Assembly: GCF_907165205.1 (NCBI RefSeq)
Contig: NC_058194.1
Coordinates: forward strand, 124,001-188,000
Source of the DNA: Coccinella septempunctata
Taxonomy: Eukaryota > Arthropoda > Insecta > Coleoptera > Coccinellidae
Direction: 5' to 3'
Length of the DNA: 64,000 nt
Shown here: piece after piece, positions 1-9,219 of the stretch
Position numbering within the stretch: position 1 is the first letter of the stretch
Layout: every line of letters starts with the position of its first letter
Made by a program: the position numbers and the translations under genes
The notes under the pieces: model-generated
What the model was told of the DNA's origin: nothing
The model's database searches: none
The model's input: the letters and a program-made list of their open reading frames with translations, nothing else

Positions 1-680
1 GTGCATTATCAGAATTAAGCTCCGATGTGCGAACTTTGAAGTGGTTGATCTCAGCTAGTCTTTGTTCTTCCGGAGTATTCTCGATCTCGATGTATCGCTT
101 CTATGTTTCATCTCTTGCCTTGAGCGACCCCTCGCAGCGAGATCGCGGTCCGCTTCGTATCTTTGTATTCGAATGGCCATTATGCGATCGACTATAAAAA
201 ACGTGTCTAACCTTTCGGTTTTACCTTTCGGTTATGTCACTACTCTTTGCGACCACTCACTCCTCGGACTTCCTTCCGAACGAGAATGAATTACATCTCT
301 CATTCACCGAGTCGTTATGTTTTCATATATAGCGAAGGGTTGAGAATGTGTATGGAGCCGGGGGTTTACCACTTGTGGCAAACGCCTCGGCGAGGGACAT
401 AACGGTCTCAGTTTCTTTGCGGTCTAGTAGAAACGTTCAAGGCTTAGAACTCCTGTGTTCGGAGCTAATCGTATCTCTGGGCTCGCAAGGTGCTAAACCT
501 TAGTCTTCCGACGCGGTTAGTGCCATATTACAAGGGTCCGCGCGTAGCTCGTCTGTTATCCTTCTGCCGTGTTGTCTGATTTTCGAGGAGGGTGTTCGAC
601 TGCGATTTCGATTGAATTTCGTTAGTCGATTTACCCGAAGATTGTTGATGTACATAGGCGAAGATGCTGACGTCTCGTGG

Positions 681-714
681 ACCTATCGTGTGAACATAGT
701 CAGTTCACATAGGT
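681..714 (+). other. Hairpin 1 in core (bulged 12-bp stem)
   Basis: Outer arms ACCTAT (681-686) and ATAGGT (709-714) and inner arms GTGAAC (690-695) and GTTCAC (703-708) pair perfectly, with a 3-nt bulge on one side and a 7-nt loop. It is conserved in all five units. It fits an RNA stem-loop, though no transcript is shown. Confidence 0.6.
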
Positions 715-788
715 TAGTTTTACCCTACTGATGACTTATATTTAGCTTCTATGAGCCGTAAGACTCAAACAATGTGACTTTATCAAGG

Positions 789-810
789 CATCAGACGTGT
801 TCGTCTGGTG
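789..810 (+). other. Hairpin 2 in core (9-bp stem, 4-nt loop)
   Basis: Arms catcagacg (789-797) and cgtctggtg (802-810) pair over 9 positions with one G-T wobble and a tgtt loop. The single wobble rather than a mismatch is compatible with RNA pairing. It is present in every unit. Confidence 0.6.
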
Positions 811-939
811 TCGCACGAGCCAAGGTTGCCGTTTGGAGCTAATGGTCAGCGGCGGGATCGCCACGTTCGACCTGGGCCCTTGAGGGTCAATCCTTGACGG
901 TTAATCATGGTTCAATTTCGATGTTGAAGCTTTAAATAA

Positions 940-953
940 TTGCCTGTAGGCAA
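940..953 (+). other. Hairpin 3 in core (5-bp stem)
   Basis: Arms ttgcc and ggcaa around a tgta loop. Short on its own; noted because it lies in the same 400-bp cluster as hairpins 1, 2 and 4. Confidence 0.4.
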
Positions 954-1031
954 CTTACATCCTGGCAAGGGTGACACAAGGGGTACATCGGTTTCCATGC
1001 TACGGATCTGTTGATACTCTGCCCTTAGCTT

Positions 1032-1063
1032 GGGGATTCGTCTTGTCGATTAGACGAGACCCC
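1032..1063 (+). other. Hairpin 4 in core (two-part stem)
   Basis: GGGG (1032-1035) pairs with CCCC (1060-1063) and TCGTCT (1038-1043) pairs with AGACGA (1052-1057), with a 2x2 internal loop and an 8-nt loop. No T-run follows, so it does not look like an intrinsic terminator. Confidence 0.55.
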
Positions 1064-1727
1064 GTAACGAAGATGAAAGCCTCTTCTCCAGCTCGAAGAC
1101 GATACACACATTTCGTGTCAGTATCCGTAGTTTACAGAAAAAACGATTCAAAACGTTATAGTTTTCTGAACACTTCACATAAACATGTACGAGAATAGCA
1201 ATAGTACACTTCAAAATAATAAATGAAAAACCGTCTATGTGACCGATAATGCCTGACAAAAAGAATTGTTAAAACTGATGGAGATGTTTGTCTCCCATAT
1301 CTTCATTAAATTGAATAAATAAAGGGCGAATGATAGCGCAAGATGATATCACGATAGCGCGATCCGGTTATCGACTATAAGTTTCGGAGCTGTACGAAAT
1401 AACGTACTGAACCGGGTGCTGTAGGACTGGAACGTGACCACGATAGTCAATATTAAATGCGTTCGGGTGAATAACGTGTTGAATCATTTTCTAGTTTTGA
1501 ATGCGACCCTTCCTGCCAATAACGTGTTGATTCAACGTGAAATTCATCCGAAATCAGTATCAATTCAATATAAAATTTTTGTCAACCACCGTCACCGAGA
1601 AACGTAAATAACACTTTCCAGTATGAAAATTTAAGAAAAAGTAATAAGACTCGAACACTTCGCTACGCTATTATGAGTCCAGCCAGAATTCTCACAGCAC
1701 GCTTCCGAATACGGAAATCCCTACTTG

Positions 1728-2195
1728 TCAGAAGAATGGAACATACTTCGGAAGATCGCTGATAGTTACTAGGAAAACAACCGGTCCAAGAATAGATTCC
1801 TGTCCCACACCAATCTCCATCGGCCTCACCTTCGAGTACTTTACATCCACAAGGGTCACCTGTAACCTATTTTCTAAGATGGAACCGATCAATTTTATAG
1901 ATCGATAGCATCGAATCCATGCAACCGTCCACGAATGATGACAAGCAGCAATTCTTTTCATATTCGAAGCAGTCAATTATTGCATAGTTAATCAAATTGC
2001 ATCTGTGGTCCTTCGTCCCGCTCGAAAACCAAACTGCGATCAAAAGAATAGATGATTTTTTCCACGAACTATTCAACAATCTGGTTGGAAATTATTTTCT
2101 CGATGATCTTCGAGGAAATAGGACGATAATTATCATCACCCTTCTTGTGAACCGGTATCACCATCGAGATTTTTAGGCAACTCCGACCGTGATAC
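1728..2195 (-). pseudogene. Non-LTR retrotransposon reverse transcriptase remnant, copy 1
   Basis: Broken reverse transcriptase (RT) core of a LINE-type element. Read on the minus strand, the first motif VIPVHKKGDDNYRPIS, followed by a KIIEKIIS-type helix, lies at about 2090-2185. A frameshifted FGFR-like region follows around 2000-2040, then the motif GQESILGPVVFLV near 1770-1800, where the family normally has GVPQGS(I/V)LGP. The sequence stops just after SDLPKYV, before the catalytic ADD motif, so the fragment is truncated at the C-terminal side and interrupted by at least two frame changes and stops. It directly abuts the BEL/Pao fragment at about 2200, consistent with one element having inserted into the other. 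The clade (Jockey/CR1/R1-like) is inferred from motif style only. It is not functional. Confidence 0.8.
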
Positions 2196-2204
2196 ACCTG
2201 TTCA

Positions 2205-2618
2205 CCAGTTTTGTTAGTGTATTCCATTTCCCTGCGTTAGCATTTATCCATGATATGACAACTTTCTAGACGGACCATGCGTACACTTTTGTATTGTTGT
2301 GCTCCAGAGCCGTAACGGAGCGGTTGATGAATTTGGCCAAAAGCAGAGCTCCACAGAGTTGGGATTTTCTTCGTAATTCTTTTTGGTGAAAGTTTTGATT
2401 TTGACGTGAGCAGTCGTACTTGTATGTTTCCGCTGGTGTCCATCGTTTTTTTTTCCATATGCCTTTAGGGATGCATCTGAGAATTCGTGTATTTTTAATG
2501 TCTGATAGCGGTTTAGGTGAATCTAACTTTTTATTTGAATTTCTTCTAGTTCTGGAAGTTCGCTTTTGTAGTTATTCCAAGCATTTCTTATTTGATCTGG
2601 TAGTAGTTCATCCCTAGA
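2205..2618 (-). pseudogene. BEL/Pao pol remnant, truncated copy 1
   Basis: Minus-strand fragment of a BEL/Pao LTR retrotransposon polyprotein, from the part after the RT (A17-type region running into RNase H). Visible words, in frames separated by shifts, are LLTSKSKLSPKRI, CGALLLAKFINR, a YAWS motif and VISWINANAGKW; these match the family pattern of SKS.(V/L)(A/S)P, ELCGALLLA, YAWSDS and LSWI...KW. The upstream part seen in U3-U5 is missing because the sequence breaks at TAGA 2615-2618 inside the DE.LP region. Stops and frameshifts make it non-functional. Confidence 0.82.
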
Positions 2619-2620
2619 CT
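2614..2620. other. Deletion junction (TAGA microhomology), U1
   Basis: tccc-TAGA-ctttatcac joins sequence that in U3 lies at 15937 and 20792. Each U3 end carries its own TAGA (15934-15937 and 20788-20791) and only one remains here. No target-site duplication or element end is seen, so this is a deletion scar rather than an empty insertion site. Confidence 0.85.
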
Positions 2621-2673
2621 TTATCACATTCGCCACAGTTTATCTTGTAAATTAAACCTGATTTTTTTTCGGT
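2619..2673 (-). pseudogene. Penelope-like GIY-YIG stub, U1
   Basis: Only the first residues of the domain remain (YKINCGECDKV on the minus strand), cut by the deletion in the middle of the KVYVG strand. The complete version is in U3-U5. Confidence 0.6.
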
Positions 2674-2728
2674 CTATTGTAGCACACAGACCAGCTCGTA
2701 GAGCTAGATCTCTCCCTCCAGTCCAGAG

Positions 2729-5700
2729 GTATGAACGGAAAACTTCATAGGAAGTAGTATCTTACCTAATTCAACCCAAATCGACGATAAAAACCATAGG
2801 TCACGCTTCATATAAAAAAGTCGTTCGGACTCTGAAAATTCCACATATAGTAAAATGTGAGGTTCGGAAACATAATTTTCTTATTTTTCAAAAATTAGGG
2901 AAGGTATGAACGGGAAACTTCGTAGGAAGTAGAATCTTACCTAATTCAACCCAAATCGACGATAAAAACCATAGGTCACGCTTCATATAAGAAAGTCGTT
3001 CGGACTCTGAAAATTCCACATATAGTAAAATGTGAGGTTCGGAGACATAATTTTCTTATTTTTCAAAAACTAGGGAAGGTATGAACGGGAAACTTCGTAG
3101 GAAGTAGTATCTTACCTAATTCAACCCAAATCGACGATAAAAACCATGGGTCACGCTTCATATAAGAAAGTCGTTCGGACTCTGAAAATTCCACATATAG
3201 TAAAATGTGAGGTTCGGAAACATAATTTTCTTATTTTTCAAAAATTAGGGAAGGTATGAACGGGAAACTTCGTAGGAAGTAGTATCTTACCTAATTCAAC
3301 CCAAATCGACGATAAAAACCATAGGTCACGCTTCATATAAGAAAGTCGTTCGGACTCTGAAAATTCCACATATAGTAAAATGTGAGGTTCGGAGACATAA
3401 TTTTCTTATTTTTCAAAAACTAGGGAAGGTATGAACGGAAAACTTCATAGGAAGTAGTATCTTACCTAATTCAACCCAAATCGACGATAAAAACCATAGG
3501 TCACGCTTCATACAAAAAAGTCGTTCGGACTCTGAAAATTCCACATATAGTAAAATGTGAGGTTCGGAGACATAATTTTCTTATTTTTCAAAAACCAGGG
3601 AAGGTATGAACGGGAAACTTCGTAGGAAGTAGTATCTTACCTAATTCAACCCAAATCGACGATAAAAACCATGGGTCACGCTTCATATAAGAAAGTCGTT
3701 CGGACTCTGAAAATTCCACATATAGTAAAATGTGAGGTTCGGAGACATAATTTTCTTATTTTTCAAAAACTAGGGAAGGTATGAACGGAAAACTTCATAG
3801 GAAGTAGTATCTTACCTAATTCAACCCAAATCGACGATAAAAACCATGGGTCACGCTTCATATAAGAAAGTCGTTCGGACTCTGAAAATTCCACATATAG
3901 TAAAATGTGAGGTTCGGAGACATAATTTTCTTATTTTTCAAAAATTAGGGAAGGTATGAACGGGAAACTTCGTAGGAAGTAGTATCTTACCTAATTCAAC
4001 CCAAATCGACGATAAAAACCATAGGTCACGCTTCATATAAGAAAGTCGTTCGGACTCTGAAAATTCCACATATAGTAAAATGTGAGGTTCGGAGACATAA
4101 TTTTCTTATTTTTCAAAAACCAGGGAAGGTATGAACGGGAAACTTCGTAGGAAGTAGTATCTTACCTAATTCAACCCAAATCGACGATAAAAACCATGGG
4201 TCACGCTTCATATAAGAAAGTCGTTCGGACTCTGAAAATTCCACATATAGTAAAATGTGAGGTTCGGAGACATAATTTTCTTATTTTTCAAAAATTAGGG
4301 AAGGTATGAACGGGAAACTTCGTAGGAAGTAGTATCTTACCTAATTCAACCCAAATCGACGATAAAAACCATGGGTCACGCTTCATATAAGAAAGTCGTT
4401 CGGACTCTGAAAATTCCACATATAGTAAAATGTGAGGTTCGGAGACATAATTTTCTTATTTTTCAAAAACTAGGGAAGGTATGAACGGAAAACTTCATAG
4501 GAAGTAGTATCTTACCTAATTCAAGCCAAATCGACGATAAAAACCATAGGTCACGCTTCATATAAGAAAGTCGTTCGGACTCTGAAAATTCCACATATAG
4601 TAAAATGTGAGGTTCGGAGACATAATTTTCTTATTTTTCAAAAACCAGGGAAGGTATGAACGGGAAACTTCGTAGGAAGTAGTATCTTACCTAATTCAAC
4701 CCAAATCGACGATAAAAACCATGGGTCACGCTTCATATAAAAAAGTCGTTCGGACTCTGAAAATTCCACATATGGTAAAATGTGAGGTTCGAGGACATGA
4801 TTTTCGTATTTTTCAAAAATTAGCAGAGTTATGAACGGAAAACTTCCTAGGAAGTGGTATCTCAACTAATTCAACCCAAATCGACGATAAAAACCATAGG
4901 TCACGCTTCATATAAGAAAGTCGTTCGGACTCGGAAAATTCCACATATGGTGAAATGTGAGGTTCGAGCGACATGATTTCCTCATTTTTCAAAAACTACT
5001 GAAGGAATGTTCGAAAAACATCTCAGGACGTTGTATCGTACCTATACCAACTCAAATCAATGATAAAAATCATAGGTCACGCTTCATATAAGAAAGTCGT
5101 TCGGACTCGGAAAATTCCACATATGGTGAAATGTGAGGTTCGAGCGACATGATTTCCTCATTTTTCAAAAACTACTGAAGGAATGTTCGAAAAACATCTC
5201 AGGACGTAGTATCGTACCTATACCAACTCAAATCAATGATAAAAACCATAGGTCACGCTTCATATAAGAAAGTCGTTCGGACTCGGAAAATTCCACATAT
5301 GGTGAAATGTGAGGTTCGAGCGACATGATTTCCTCATTTTTCAAAAACTACTGAAGGAATGTTCGAAAAACATCTCAGGACGTAGTATCGTACCTATACC
5401 AACTCAAATCAATGATAAAAACCATAGGTCACGCTTCATATAAGAAAGTCGTTCGGACTCTGAAAATTCCACATATGGTAAAATGTGAGGTTCGAGGACA
5501 TGATTTTCGTATTTTTCAAAAATTAGCAGAGTTATGAACGGAAAACTTCCTAGGAAGTGGTATCTCACCTAATTCAACCCAAATCGACGATAAAAACCAT
5601 AGGTCACGCTTCATATAAGAAAGTCGTTCGGACTCGGAAAATTCCACATATGGTGGAATGTGAGGTTCGAGCGACATGATTTCCTCATTTTTCAAAAACT

Positions 5701-5995
5701 ACTGAAGGAATGTTCGAAAAACATCTCAGGAGGTAGTATCGTACCTATACCAACTCAAATCAATGATAAAAACCATAGGTCATGCTTTATATAAGAAACT
5801 TGTTCGGACTCTGAAAATTCCACATATAGTAAAATGTGAGGTTCGGGCGATATGATTTCCTTATTTTTCAGAAACTATTGGAGGAATGTTCTAAAAGCAG
5901 CTCAGGAGGTAGTATCGTACCTATACCATCCCAAATCAACGATAAAAACCATAGGTCATGCTTCATATAAGAAACTTGTTCGGACCCTGAAAATT
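2729..5995. repeat. 175-bp satellite array A1
   Basis: About 19 direct tandem monomers, all in one orientation. The period is 175 bp; for example gtatgaacgg starts at 2729, 2904 and 3079. Words shared by almost every monomer are accataggtcacgc, agtcgttcgga, gaaaattccacatat and aatgtgaggttcg. From left to right the subtype changes. Type A (ggaagtagtatcttacc, ttcggagacataattttc) fills most of it. A type B monomer (gcagagttatgaacgg, attttcgtattttt) appears near 4823. Type C (gaatgttcgaaaaacatc, gagcgacatgatttcc) starts near 4990. The last, most divergent monomer ends in accctgaaaatt at 5995. Short reading frames inside it are satellite shadows. Confidence 0.97.
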
Positions 5996-6480
5996 GTCGC
6001 GGTCTTCTGGAGGGTTACCCCATGCTCTCCTAGCATATGTAGGTAGAGAGGGCTCGGTCTCGGACACATAACGATGTTTAACGTTGAAAAGAGTCGTTCG
6101 GATGGGAGACCATAGGTGGTTGCTCCGATGCATATTTTCGTTTATGTCTTCGTTTAATAAAGTGTTATTATCCCGAAAGGTGCATTCGAAACATATGTAT
6201 GAGAGACCTTCGGACATATTACGAGTGTGAGACTGATACGATTAGAGATATTCGATGCGATCCGAGGCAAATCGCCCCGGATCTAATGAATATGTACGTA
6301 ATTGTGATTCTGGAGGGTTATCCCATGTCCTCCAGACATATATGTAAAGGGATGGAGAATGGCTCATGCTGGCCAGTCGTGGCGGATTTCTTTTTCTAGG
6401 ATGAAGTTGCTGTTCTGGTTGGTAGGCTCGAATCGGATCCCCGCAGTGATGGGCTTGACGTGATTTTGTAGAATAAGTCT
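5996..6480. other. 485-bp post-array flank, copy 1
   Basis: Single-copy-per-unit sequence between the satellite and the next core. It contains a diverged direct repeat of about 50 bp (6005-6055 and 6307-6358, both starting ttctggagggtta.ccc), which implies an old internal duplication with a 302-bp step. The word agcatatgtaggtag at 6033-6047 resembles an insect Pol I start region. ggatgggagacc at 6100-6111 matches the vertebrate-type 5S C-box. It also holds agtcgttcgga and accataggt, two words found in the satellite monomer. No protein is recognised; the 64-84-residue frames here overlap one another and lack motifs. Confidence 0.7.
6309..6336. other. Inverted repeat in flank (8-bp arms)
   Basis: TCTGGAGG (6309-6316) and CCTCCAGA (6329-6336) are perfect inverted arms around a 12-nt spacer. 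The same structure occurs in each complete flank. The other copy of the local duplication, near 6005-6032, has only a partial version. Function unknown. Confidence 0.5.
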
Positions 6481-8191
6481 GTGCATTATCAGAATTAAGC
6501 TCCGATGTGCGAACTTTGAAGTGGTTGATCTCAGCTAGTCTTTGTTCTTCCGGAGTATTCTCGATCTCGATGTATCGCTTCTATGTTTCATCTCTTGCCT
6601 TGAGCGACCCCTCGCAGCGAGATCGCGGTCCGCTTCGTATCTTTGTATTCGAATGGCCATTATGCGATCGACTATAAAAAACGTGTCTAACCTTTCGGTT
6701 TTACCTTTCGGTTATGTCACTACTCTTTGCGACCACTCACTCCTCGGACTTCCTTCCGAACGAGAATGAATTACATCTCTCATTCACCGAGTCGTTATGT
6801 TTTCATATATAGCGAAGGGTTGAGAATGTGTATGGAGCCGGGGGTTTACCACTTGTGGCAAACGCCTCGGCGAGGGACATAACGGTCTCAGTTTCTTTGC
6901 GGTCTAGTAGAAACGTTCAAGGCTTAGAACTCCTGCTTAGAACTCCTGTGTTCGGAGCTAATCGTATCTCTGGGCTCGCAAGGTGCTAAACCTTAGTCTT
7001 CCGACGCGGTTAGTGCCATATTACAAGGGTCCGCGCGTAGCTCGTCTGTTATCCTTCTGCCGTGTTGTCTGATTTTCGAGGAGGGTGTTCGACTGCGATT
7101 TCGATTGAATTTCGTTAGTCGATTTACCCGAAGATTGTTGATGTACATAGGCGAAGATGCTGACGTCTCGTGGACCTATCGTGTGAACATAGTCAGTTCA
7201 CATAGGTTAGTTTTACCCTACTGATGACTTATATTTAGCTTCTATGAGCCGTAAGACTCAAACAATGTGACTTTATCAAGGCATCAGACGTGTTCGTCTG
7301 GTGTCGCACGAGCCAAGGTTGCCGTTTGGAGCTAATGGTCAGCGGCGGGATCGCCACGTTCGACCTGGGCCCTTGAGGGTCAATCCTTGACGGTTAATCA
7401 TGGTTCAATTTCGATGTTGAAGCTTTAAATAATTGCCTGTAGGCAACTTACATCCTGGCAAGGGTGACACTGGGTACATCGGTTTCCATGCTACGGATCT
7501 GTTGATACTCTGCCCTTAGCTTGGGGATTCGTCTTGTCGATTAGACGAGACCCCGTAACGAAGATGAAAGCCTCTTCTCCAGCTCGAAGACGATACACAC
7601 ATTTCGTGTCAGTATCCGTAGTTTACAGAAAAAACGATTCAAAACGTTATAGTTTTCTGAACACTTCACATAAACATGTACGAGAATAGCAATAGTACAC
7701 TTCAAAATAATAAATGAAAAACCGTCTATGTGACCGATAATGCCTGACAAAAAGAATTGTTAAAACTGATGGAGATGTTTGTCTCCCATATCTTCATTAA
7801 ATTGAATAAATAAAGGGCGAATGATAGCGCAAGATGATATCACGATAGCGCGATCCGGTTATCGACTATAAGTTTCGGAGCTGTACGAAATAACGTACTG
7901 AACCGGGTGCTGTAGGACTGGAACGTGACCACGATAGTCAATATTAAATGCGTTCGGGTGAATAACGTGTTGAATCATTTTCTAGTTTTGAATGCGACCC
8001 TTCCTGCCAATAACGTGTTGATTCAACGTGAAATTCATCCGAAATCAGTATCAATTCAATATAAAATTTTTGTCAACCACCGTCACCGAGAAACGTAAAT
8101 AACACTTTCCAGTATGAAAATTTAAGAAAAAGTAATAAGACTCGAACACTTCGCTACGCTATTATGAGTCCAGCCAGAATTCTCACAGCAC
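6481..8191. other. Noncoding core, copy 2
   Basis: Collinear copy of 1-1700 with the 13-bp tandem duplication at 6923-6948. The hairpins are preserved. No gene is recognised. Confidence 0.6.
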
Positions 8192-8218
8192 GCTTCCGAA
8201 TACGGAAATCCCTACTTG

Positions 8219-8686
8219 TCAGAAGAATGGAACATACTTCGGAAGATCGCTGATAGTTACTAGGAAAACAACCGGTCCAAGAATAGATTCCTGTCCCACA
8301 CCAATCTCCATCGGCCTCACCTTCGAGTACTTTACATCCACAAGGGTCACCTGTAACCTATTTTCTAAGATGGAACCGATCAATTTTATAGATCGATAGC
8401 ATCGAATCCATGCAACCGTCCACGAATGATGACAAGCAGCAATTCTTTTCATATTCGAAGCAGTCAATTATTGCATAGTTAATCAAATTGCATCTGTGGT
8501 CCTTCGTCCCGCTCGAAAACCAAACTGCGATCAAAAGAATAGATGATTTTTTCCACGAACTATTCAACAATCTGGTTGGAAATTATTTTCTCGATGATCT
8601 TCGAGGAAATAGGACGATAATTATCATCACCCTTCTTGTGAACCGGTATCACCATCGAGATTTTTAGGCAACTCCGACCGTGATAC
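8219..8686 (-). pseudogene. Non-LTR reverse transcriptase remnant, copy 2
   Basis: Same fragment as 1728-2195 with the same frame breaks; the open segments at 8219-8467 and 8358-8570 translate identically to those of U1. The identical damage shows decay before unit duplication. Confidence 0.8.
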
Positions 8687-8695
8687 ACCTGTTCA

Positions 8696-9109
8696 CCAGT
8701 TTTGTTAGTGTATTCCATTTCCCTGCGTTAGCATTTATCCATGATATGACAACTTTCTAGACGGACCATGCGTACACTTTTGTATTGTTGTGCTCCAGAG
8801 CCGTAACGGAGCGGTTGATGAATTTGGCCAAAAGCAGAGCTCCACAGAGTTGGGATTTTCTTCGTAATTCTTTTTGGTGAAAGTTTTGATTTTGACGTGA
8901 GCAGTCGTACTTGTATGTTTCCGCTGGTGTCCATCGTTTTTTTTTCCATATGCCTTTAGGGATGCATCTGAGAATTCGTGTATTTTTAATGTCTGATAGC
9001 GGTTTAGGTGAATCTAACTTTTTATTTGAATTTCTTCTAGTTCTGGAAGTTCGCTTTTGTAGTTATTCCAAGCATTTCTTATTTGATCTGGTAGTAGTTC
9101 ATCCCTAGA
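8696..9109 (-). pseudogene. BEL/Pao pol remnant, truncated copy 2
   Basis: U2 copy, cut at exactly the same base (TAGA 9106-9109) as U1, so U1 and U2 inherit one deletion event. Confidence 0.82.
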
Positions 9110-9111
9110 CT
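9105..9111. other. Deletion junction (TAGA microhomology), U2
   Basis: Same junction to the base as in U1, with TAGA at 9106-9109. Confidence 0.85.
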
Positions 9112-9164
9112 TTATCACATTCGCCACAGTTTATCTTGTAAATTAAACCTGATTTTTTTTCGGT
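9110..9164 (-). pseudogene. Penelope-like GIY-YIG stub, U2
   Basis: Identical stub to U1, broken at the same base. The 55 bp after it (9165-9219) link to the satellite array and include the palindrome agctcgtagagct. Confidence 0.6.
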
Positions 9165-9219
9165 CTATTGTAGCACACAGACCAGCTCGTAGAGCTAGAT
9201 CTCTCCCTCCAGTCCAGAG

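Larger units (their letters stand above)
1..1700. other. Noncoding core with hairpins, copy 1
   Basis: About 1.7 kb, visibly less AT-rich than the satellite, nearly identical in all five units. I find no convincing protein: the 69-75-residue frames at 62-289 and 1050-1259 have no recognisable motif. Four plus-strand hairpins lie between 681 and 1063 (listed separately). A TATA-like octamer tataaaaa is at 193-200, followed by a direct repeat of acctttcggtt (210-220 and 223-233). At 1460-1530 the word aataacgtgttga occurs twice about 50 bp apart. It could be a transcribed spacer or another structured noncoding RNA region; the sequence alone does not decide. Confidence 0.6.
1..6480. repeat. Higher-order repeat unit U1 (short form)
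   Basis: First of five head-to-tail units; the next begins with the same bases at 6481. Order inside: noncoding core 1-1700, non-LTR RT remnant, truncated BEL/Pao remnant, 55-bp Penelope-like stub, 175-bp satellite array 2729-5995, flank 5996-6480. It lacks the 4.85-kb transposon block of U3-U5. Private or near-private markers are a 2-bp longer reading near 978 (gtgacacaaggggtac, where the other units read gtgacactgggtac) and tctgtgcatt at its junction with U2. The phase is arbitrary and simply follows the window start. Confidence 0.95.

Noticed and set aside
42..60. tggttgatc...tagtc resembling the 5' end of 18S rRNA
   Set aside because: Only about 15 bases agree and no 18S body follows in any of the five copies.
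193..200. TATA box (tataaaaa) as a Pol II promoter
   Set aside because: AT-rich octamers are common here and no convincing initiator or coding sequence follows; kept only as a note under the core.
725..760. Possible C/D snoRNA box C (ctgatga)
   Set aside because: No matching box D or terminal stem was found at a proper distance.
1032..1063. Intrinsic transcription terminator
   Set aside because: The stem is followed by gtaacg, not a T-run, and the sequence is not bacterial.
2615..2618. TAGA as a target-site duplication of an inserted 4.85-kb element
   Set aside because: The block has no element-like ends, and coding homology crosses both borders, so a deletion in U1/U2 fits and an insertion in U3-U5 does not.
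4638..4865. A recurring 75-residue minus-strand reading frame (also at 11479, 22790, 25217, 38233, 42038, 61799 and others)
   Set aside because: It is a read-through of two satellite monomers. The repeat length is not a multiple of three in general, there is no motif, and its conservation only reflects the satellite.
2729..5995. CRISPR-like array
   Set aside because: The repeats are contiguous 175-bp monomers with no unique spacers, in a eukaryotic transposon context.
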